Below, in pieces: positions 6,375-9,900 of a stretch of DNA of 9,900 nt. Location: NCBI GenBank assembly GCA_031262205.1, contig JAISID010000044.1, positions 1 through 9,900 on the forward strand, read 5' to 3'. Position 1 is the stretch's first letter, and every line of letters begins with the position of its first letter. The position numbers and the translations under genes are program-made. Below the pieces are notes generated by a model, which worked only from the letters and a program-made list of their open reading frames with translations, had not been told where the DNA came from and did not search any database. The stretch comes from Holosporales bacterium. Its GTDB lineage: Bacteria > Pseudomonadota > Alphaproteobacteria > RUG11792.

Positions 6375-6878
6375 GTCCCAGGCACTGTGCTTTATGTAGC
6401 GTGACTAAATATATTCATAACGCATATAAGCTCTATACAGGACATTCCAATTAGATATAACTACTAATTCCTAAGACCGTTAAAAACTTAGGTAAAATTA
6501 TTTCCAGCCTTTCTTCCCCTTCCCTTTCAACGGGGGAGTATACCCTTTTCCTTCTTCCTATTTGACCCTAGTCGTTCTATAGCGAGTGGTTTTGGGGAAA
6601 ATAAAGTAAATGCAAATTTCGTTTAAATTAATATGAAATCTAAAATCTCGCTTTTTATATTTACGGCATAATAAACGCTATAATAAAATACATAATACCG
6701 TCGCCCTACTATATTGAGTAATCGTAATAAGGTAAATTACTTTAAAATAAAGCCGCGTTATTAAAAAAGAAAAAGCATTAATATAAAAGGCGACAGATTT
6801 TATTATGTGTGTATATATCGTATTTCCGATCTGAAAAGTGGCAAAGATTTAATTTTTTGTTTAAAACCCAAGGTTTTT
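6375..6878. other. AT-rich stretch without a recognisable gene
   Basis: No frame on either strand has family-like content. A polypyrimidine tract lies at about 6507-6565. A minus-strand frame of about 40 codons (6560-6445, containing VEREGEERLEIILPKFL) looks protein-like but has no start or homologue I know. TCTGAAAAG-TGGCAAAG at 6830-6846 is matched as an imperfect inverted repeat by 6898-6919, which lies inside the Fic remnant. Confidence 0.4.
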
Positions 6879-7504
6879 ATGCAATTTTTGCCATTTTCTT
6901 TGCCAACTTTTTTTTCAGACTTTGACCACATATTTGCCAAGAAAATGACAAATCATCCGTTTTAAAAAGCCTTAATCGCTATTCTCATGATTTTGTATAT
7001 TCAACCCTTTGAAGACGGCAATAAGAGAACCTCTCGCGTTCTAGCAAACGCTATCCTTTTGGCTTACGGGTATTGCCTTATCTTATGGAACCGTAGACAA
7101 GGGCGAATATAAGAAGGCCGTTATTTTGTTCTTTGAACAAAACGGCGCTTCCTATTTTAAAGAACTTTTCGTTCAACAGTTCGAACAGACGGTAATAAAT
7201 TACTTCTAGGTATTTAATTTCAAAAAAGACTCGCAAACGGTTTTTGGCAAACTTATTCAAAGTAGTATTATTAATTACTGCTCGGAACTTATTATCGAGA
7301 GGCTTGTAATCCGTTCCGACTATTCCGGCGGGGACTGTTTCTTAAACAATTAAGTCCGAGATTGTCGGATTTATAGAGAATAACGGTGCGATTGATAATT
7401 ATCGATCTCAGCTATTAACTAACAAATCGGCTGGAGAACTAAAGAAATACTTTTCCGTACTTGTCAACGCGGGGATTCTAGCGACAACGGGCAAAAGAAA
7501 ATGA
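6879..7504 (+). pseudogene. Fic-family (AMP-transferase type) protein, multiply broken
   Basis: The Fic core is clear: YIQPFEDGNKRTSR at 6996-7037 followed by VLANAILLAYGYC. After a frameshift near 7083 (two bases apparently lost) comes VDKGEYKKAVILFFEQN, then SYFKELFVQQFE and a TAG at 7207-7209. Upstream in frame, NHPF-TAA-KALIA (TAA at 6963-6965) shows a nonsense change, probably from GAA. A third frame (7352-7504) encodes ENNGAIDNYRSQLL and LVNAGILATTGK, like the C-terminal winged helix of long Fic proteins. Fic proteins transfer AMP or related groups to target proteins and often act as toxins or effectors. The usual catalytic His of HPFxxGN(G/K)R is Gln here (IQPF). I recall relatives with Gln but cannot confirm that. 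With at least three lesions the gene is dead. Confidence 0.8.
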
Positions 7505-7584
7505 CGGAAGCGCAAATTAAACAAAGGCGACGGGAAACGAACGGTTAAAACAATGATTTTAGACAAATATTTTAAAAATCATAC
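7505..7584. other. Short spacer before the HExxH-gene promoter
   Basis: A frame following the Fic remnant (TGA at 7502-7504) stays open to about 7610 but is not recognisable. It is probably decayed Fic 3' sequence. Confidence 0.3.
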
Positions 7585-7613
7585 TTCACTTACGCAAGCT
7601 AAGCAGGTATAAT
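7585..7613 (+). promoter_or_regulatory. Sigma-70-type promoter for the HExxH-protein gene
   Basis: A perfect -10 box TATAAT (7608-7613) is preceded at the ideal 17-bp spacing by TTCACT (7585-7590), which matches the -35 consensus at four of six positions. Transcription would start near 7620, giving a leader of about 30 nt before the ATG at 7650. AGGGGAG (7638-7644) lies 5 nt before that ATG. It is the best-formed expression signal in the window, arguing that this gene is, or recently was, expressed. Confidence 0.65.
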
Positions 7614-7649
7614 GAGTAAAATGAATAATAAAATTATAGGGGAGAAAAA

Positions 7650-8384
7650 ATGCCGCCAATAAGAATACCTCGTCAGCCGTTACCGCCTAAGAGTTCCGAG
7701 CAATCGGCGTCGCCAGGAATGCGTTCCGCTCTTGCGCGACATCGACTTCATATCACTACTCAGCCGCAGCCGTTAGCATCAAGACAAAGGGGAGGTATGC
7801 AACTCAGAGTACGTCTCGAACAACCGATGGCGCCAATACGTATATCTACTCTATATATGCCGCCAACTCGAGCACAGTTAAGAGAACCCTCAGATGGAGC
7901 AAAAGTATCTGGAATTGATTCTTCCGATTTAACTATTGGCAGTATAGATAATGAATATTTAAGAGAGAAAGCAATAAGATTGGAAAGGACTACTAGCGTA
8001 TCTAAAGAAACAAGAAAAGATATCGATACAATTCTTCAAAAATCAACCTCAGAAAGGGGACAAGAGTGGCAACTTAACGCTCTAAAAATTGATATTTATG
8101 AAGGACTACAAGAGGCTCCGGAAGCAGCAAAGATAAAATTACAAGAAATAGCTAAATCTATAACTGAAAAAGACCCCAAACTAAAAATGCCTAAAATTCA
8201 AGGCATAAAGTTGGGAGAACGTGGCGTTGCTCATCGATACGTAAAACAAGAAGGTGGTTTAGGATGGATAAAGTTGAATTATAATATAGGGTTTAAATTT
8301 GGGAAGGGCAAAGAAGAGGGGAAAGCGAAACGCGTAGGATTTTGGGGAGAGCATCCAATACGGGGGGGAAGTTATGAATTTTAG
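7650..8384 (+). CDS. N-terminal half of an effector-like HExxH protein (ends at in-frame amber)
   Basis: This is the product expected under standard decoding: 244 residues ending at TAG 8382-8384. The N-terminus lacks a signal peptide and is Pro/Arg/Gln-rich. It contains a loosely repeated motif: MPPIRI (1-6), MAPIRI (60-65) and MPPTRA (70-75). The middle (about 90-180) is charged and helical (TTSVSKETRKDIDTILQ...LQEIAKSITEKDPKL). The end, rich in Gly, Lys and aromatics (GWIKLNYNIGFKFGKGKEEG), reads like the beta-strand region before a metalloprotease active site. The same frame continues after the stop, so this is not a natural C-terminus. Strong promoter and ribosome site precede it. A disordered, basic, Pro-rich start without a signal peptide would suit a type III or IV secreted effector (inference). 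I recognise no family for this half. Confidence 0.6.
   Translation: MPPIRIPRQPLPPKSSEQSASPGMRSALARHRLHITTQPQPLASRQRGGMQLRVRLEQPMAPIRISTLYMPPTRAQLREPSDGAKVSGIDSSDLTIGSIDNEYLREKAIRLERTTSVSKETRKDIDTILQKSTSERGQEWQLNALKIDIYEGLQEAPEAAKIKLQEIAKSITEKDPKLKMPKIQGIKLGERGVAHRYVKQEGGLGWIKLNYNIGFKFGKGKEEGKAKRVGFWGEHPIRGGSYEF
8382..8384 (+). other. In-frame TAG interrupting a 526-codon reading frame
   Basis: The codons on both sides belong to one frame (7650-9230), and the downstream 281 codons have no further stop. A chance open frame of that length in AT-rich DNA is very unlikely. The TAG is therefore a recent nonsense mutation, a read-through site, or a sequence error. Confidence 0.8.
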
Positions 8385-9230
8385 GGACAAAAATATAGTA
8401 GATATGTTCAGAAATATGAACCGTCTTGGTTACGACTTTTTCATGAGTTTGCACATGCAACTGATTCTCAATATCAAAGAGCGGCAGGAGCAAAAGTTGA
8501 AGATAAAAAAAGACAGCAAGCATTATCCAGTACAACAGGATTAAGAGGATTATTCTCTACACAAGCACGGCATATGGATGAAGAAAGAGCGATTCTTGGC
8601 AAAGGAGGGGAAGCTGATTTCCGGAAAGAAGCAAATCGAGAAATAAGATTTTTATACCAAATAGACAATGCTAGAGATGGAAAATTAAGAGGGATAAAAA
8701 CGACGCCGCTAATGGAACGAGATGTTTCAGCGGCTCGGTATATTTCAAAAGTAAGGGGAATACAACCATTTGTACAGAGATATAAAGATACTAAGGCTTT
8801 GTTTAGGCCTATGTCTAGACCTGTTAGTTTAACAGAATTAAGCCGGTTTCGGGCACTAACTACGGAAGGAATAACAAAGACTAAAGACTGGAAACAGTAT
8901 GCACGACCATTGGCCGCACGATATAGAGCATATGAAAGAAGACAATTTTTAAAGCAACATAAGGGGAAGCCGGACGAAGAAATCCTACAGATAGCTGAAG
9001 AACGACTAAAACAATTGCCGCCTTTAAAACAAGTAGAAAGTGGGTTGTTAACGTTACCAGAACGGCTAGCGATTGCCGGAGAAGCAAAAAAGTTACGAAG
9101 CTTAGATAAAGGATTGGGGATTACTCAAAAGCCACAAGCTGTCCCAATAGTGCGAAGACCGGTGCCAACTCGTCAGGTTCGTTGTACTGCTTCGCGACCA
9201 ACCAATCCTCATTGGGGATTAGGGGAATAA
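8385..9230 (+). pseudogene. C-terminal half of the HExxH zinc-metalloprotease-like protein, after the amber
   Basis: In frame with 7650-8384, this part opens with YSRYVQKYEPSWLRLFHEFA and contains HEFAHATD (codons 265-272 of the full frame, nt 8442-8465). That is a canonical HExxH zinc-protease motif preceded by a hydrophobic/aromatic helix, the arrangement seen in secreted bacterial effectors such as the NleD-like M91 group. The third zinc ligand is not certain; Glu residues in the segment around MDEERAILGKGGEADFRKE are candidates. The remainder (about 330-526) is Arg/Lys/Leu-rich and helical (for example RYRAYERRQFLKQHKGKPDE) and ends in a Pro/Arg-rich tail echoing the N-terminus (VPIVRRPVPTRQVR). 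With both halves the protein would be about 525 aa. An internal start at ATG 8574 would miss the active site and has no good ribosome site. The 3' end overlaps the convergent gene by 22 bp. Confidence 0.6.
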
Positions 9231-9478
9231 TAATAGATATAATCAATAATATATTCTTCAGAAACCATATTTTTTGAGGAATTAGGAAATGCTTTAGCCG
9301 CTCTTGTAATAAAGTCGCTTAATGTAGTTTCGTTACACAGTTCGCTGTTTTTTTCTACCAATTTAAGAGCCGTTGCATCGACATCCTGTTCGCAAGATTT
9401 GCTTAACCCTCCTAAAATAATAGCTATTATGGAGAAAATAAGACTTGTTCTCGCAATAACATAATACATTTTGTTCAT
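9209..9478 (-). CDS. Small exported or membrane-anchored protein, convergent with the HExxH gene
   Basis: The 89 residues begin with a signal or anchor segment (about 5-24, YYVIARTSLIFSIIAIILGG). A short extracytoplasmic-looking domain follows, with two cysteines (29 and 48) that could form a disulfide, and a Tyr-rich end (DYIYYYSPNPQ). The start ATG (9478) is preceded by AAAGAA (9499-9494), a weak ribosome site; ATG 9469 (Met4) is an alternative. It stops with TGA, so TGA acts as a stop in this genome if the gene is real. It converges on the HExxH-protein gene with a 22-bp overlap. That placement could mean an inhibitor or immunity partner (inference), or simply a neighbouring small exported protein like the one at 2679-3317. 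I recognise no family. Confidence 0.55.
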   Translation of the reverse strand: MNKMYYVIARTSLIFSIIAIILGGLSKSCEQDVDATALKLVEKNSELCNETTLSDFITRAAKAFPNSSKNMVSEEYIIDYIYYYSPNPQ

Positions 9479-9487
9479 ATTCTTTTG

Positions 9488-9547
9488 TCCATTTCTTTAA
9501 ATGGATAAGTATCGCTCCCCCTAATTTTAACTGTAAGGTTAAAATTA
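9488..9547. repeat. Two perfect hairpins in the leader of the small exported gene
   Basis: TCCATTT (9488-9494) pairs with AAATGGA (9499-9505) around a 4-nt loop, and TAATTTTAAC (9522-9531) pairs with GTTAAAATTA (9538-9547) around a 6-nt loop. On the minus strand both would lie in the 5' leader of the gene starting at 9478, the first covering its ribosome-site region. This could modulate translation. The second hairpin plus A-rich flank could also be a weak attenuator or the end of an upstream transcript. Confidence 0.5.
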
Positions 9548-9783
9548 AGGAAGCAAATCTATTACAGAAAGATATAATTTTGATATTGATTAGATATTGT
9601 ATTGTCGCTTCAGAAATTATTCGGCTGCATGAAAGGAAGTTACGTTATACGCAGCGATATAACGAGTCCTTTAGACGTTAAATGAGAAACGATATAAAAA
9701 TGTTCGCTGTTTTTAGAAGTTCATATATTCGCTAGAAAAAAGAAAACATTTTTGTCTTCCATAATCGAGGGGAATTAGAACGT
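9548..9783. other. Spacer without a recognisable gene
   Basis: No frame looks coding on either strand. A small hairpin ATTAGAA/TTCTAAT (9774-9780 with 9787-9793) overlaps the stop codon of the minus-strand gene at the right edge; it lacks a following T-run, so termination there is doubtful. Confidence 0.35.
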
Positions 9784-9900
9784 TTATTCTAATAACCAAT
9801 CTAGGACGTTGATTTTCTTTATGCCGTTGTAAGAAGTAGACGGAGTCGCGTCCATTGTAAGCAAGCGTTTGGGATTATGATCGGACGTCGCTTCCATTGG
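9784..9900 (-). CDS. C-terminal end of an unidentified protein (continues off the right edge)
   Basis: A frame entering from the right edge encodes 38 residues, including TMDATPSTSYNGIKKINVLD, and ends WLLE at a TAA (9784-9786). Its less AT-biased third positions and balanced composition, unlike the spacer next to it, suggest a real gene, possibly the chromosomal flank on this side of the accessory region. I do not recognise the family from this short tail. Confidence 0.45.
   Translation of the reverse strand, partial: PMEATSDHNPKRLLTMDATPSTSYNGIKKINVLDWLLE

Noticed and set aside
6445..6560. Minus-strand 38-codon frame (VEREGEERLEIILPKFL)
   Set aside because: It looks protein-like but has no start codon, ribosome site or known family and is bounded by stops at both ends.
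7078..7260. Minus-strand open frame of 60 codons
   Set aside because: It is antisense to the well-recognised Fic C-terminal segment.
8293..9087. Three minus-strand open frames (8293-8535, 8474-8668, 8881-9087)
   Set aside because: All lie opposite the HExxH-protein frame and have no ribosome sites or family features.
1..9900. Alternative genetic code across the window
   Set aside because: Interruptions use TAA, TAG and TGA and come with frameshifts, and intact genes use TGG for Trp and stop normally. No single reassignment repairs the broken genes.
1..9900. tRNA, rRNA genes and CRISPR arrays
   Set aside because: I found no tRNA T-loop signature with a matching acceptor stem, no rRNA sequence, and no regularly spaced repeats.

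Overview
The window is AT-rich bacterial DNA, mostly accessory sequence, with an unusually high density of broken genes. I cannot fix the host. The left-edge fragment of a membrane pyrophosphatase reads most like alphaproteobacterial H+-PPases, and the many decaying mobile and toxin-antitoxin remnants next to intact secreted or effector-like genes suit a host-associated or symbiotic bacterium. This is inference from remembered family sequences, not a search result.

Layout. 1-218 (minus): a 5'-truncated fragment of hppA, probably the edge of the conserved chromosome. 693-1125 (plus): an AlpA-type helix-turn-helix regulator overlapping a stop-interrupted primase-like remnant, as in P4-like integrative elements. 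1133-1309 (minus): a collapsed Panacea (DUF4065) antitoxin-like remnant. 1360-1497: a small region bounded by a perfect 20-bp inverted repeat. 1607-3874 (minus): three co-oriented genes, which are a 5'-truncated metallo-beta-lactamase-fold fragment (ComEC-like), a small exported helical protein, and a 364-aa exported protein whose C-terminus carries the HAE and PxCxxC motifs of toxin-type deaminases.

3881-5595 (plus): a zinc-finger/Toprim/DnaB-type primase-helicase typical of phages and ICEs. It lacks its 5' end and is broken by two in-frame TGA codons and two +1 frameshifts, but its RecA-type helicase domain is intact. 5596-6182: a structured non-coding stretch with long inverted repeats, C-tract direct repeats and a near-consensus DnaA box, a candidate replication origin of the element. 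6183-6374 (minus): a possible small membrane protein. 6879-7504 (plus): a Fic-family pseudogene broken by all kinds of lesion.

7608-9230 (plus): a well-formed promoter and ribosome site drive a Pro/Arg-rich protein whose frame has one amber codon (8382-8384). It then stays open for 281 more codons containing an HEFAH zinc-protease motif. A small exported protein (9209-9478, minus) converges on it with a 22-bp overlap. 9784-9900 (minus) is the C-terminal end of an unrecognised gene.

How it fits together. The replication and regulation genes (AlpA, primase, helicase, origin-like DNA) look like a degraded integrative element. The cargo looks like host- or competitor-directed proteins (deaminase, HExxH protein) with small exported partners, plus dead toxin-antitoxin genes (Panacea, Fic). 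TAA, TAG and TGA interruptions and frameshifts all occur, so decay explains the breaks better than one reassigned codon. The single amber in the HExxH gene and the TGA at a usual tryptophan position deserve a check.
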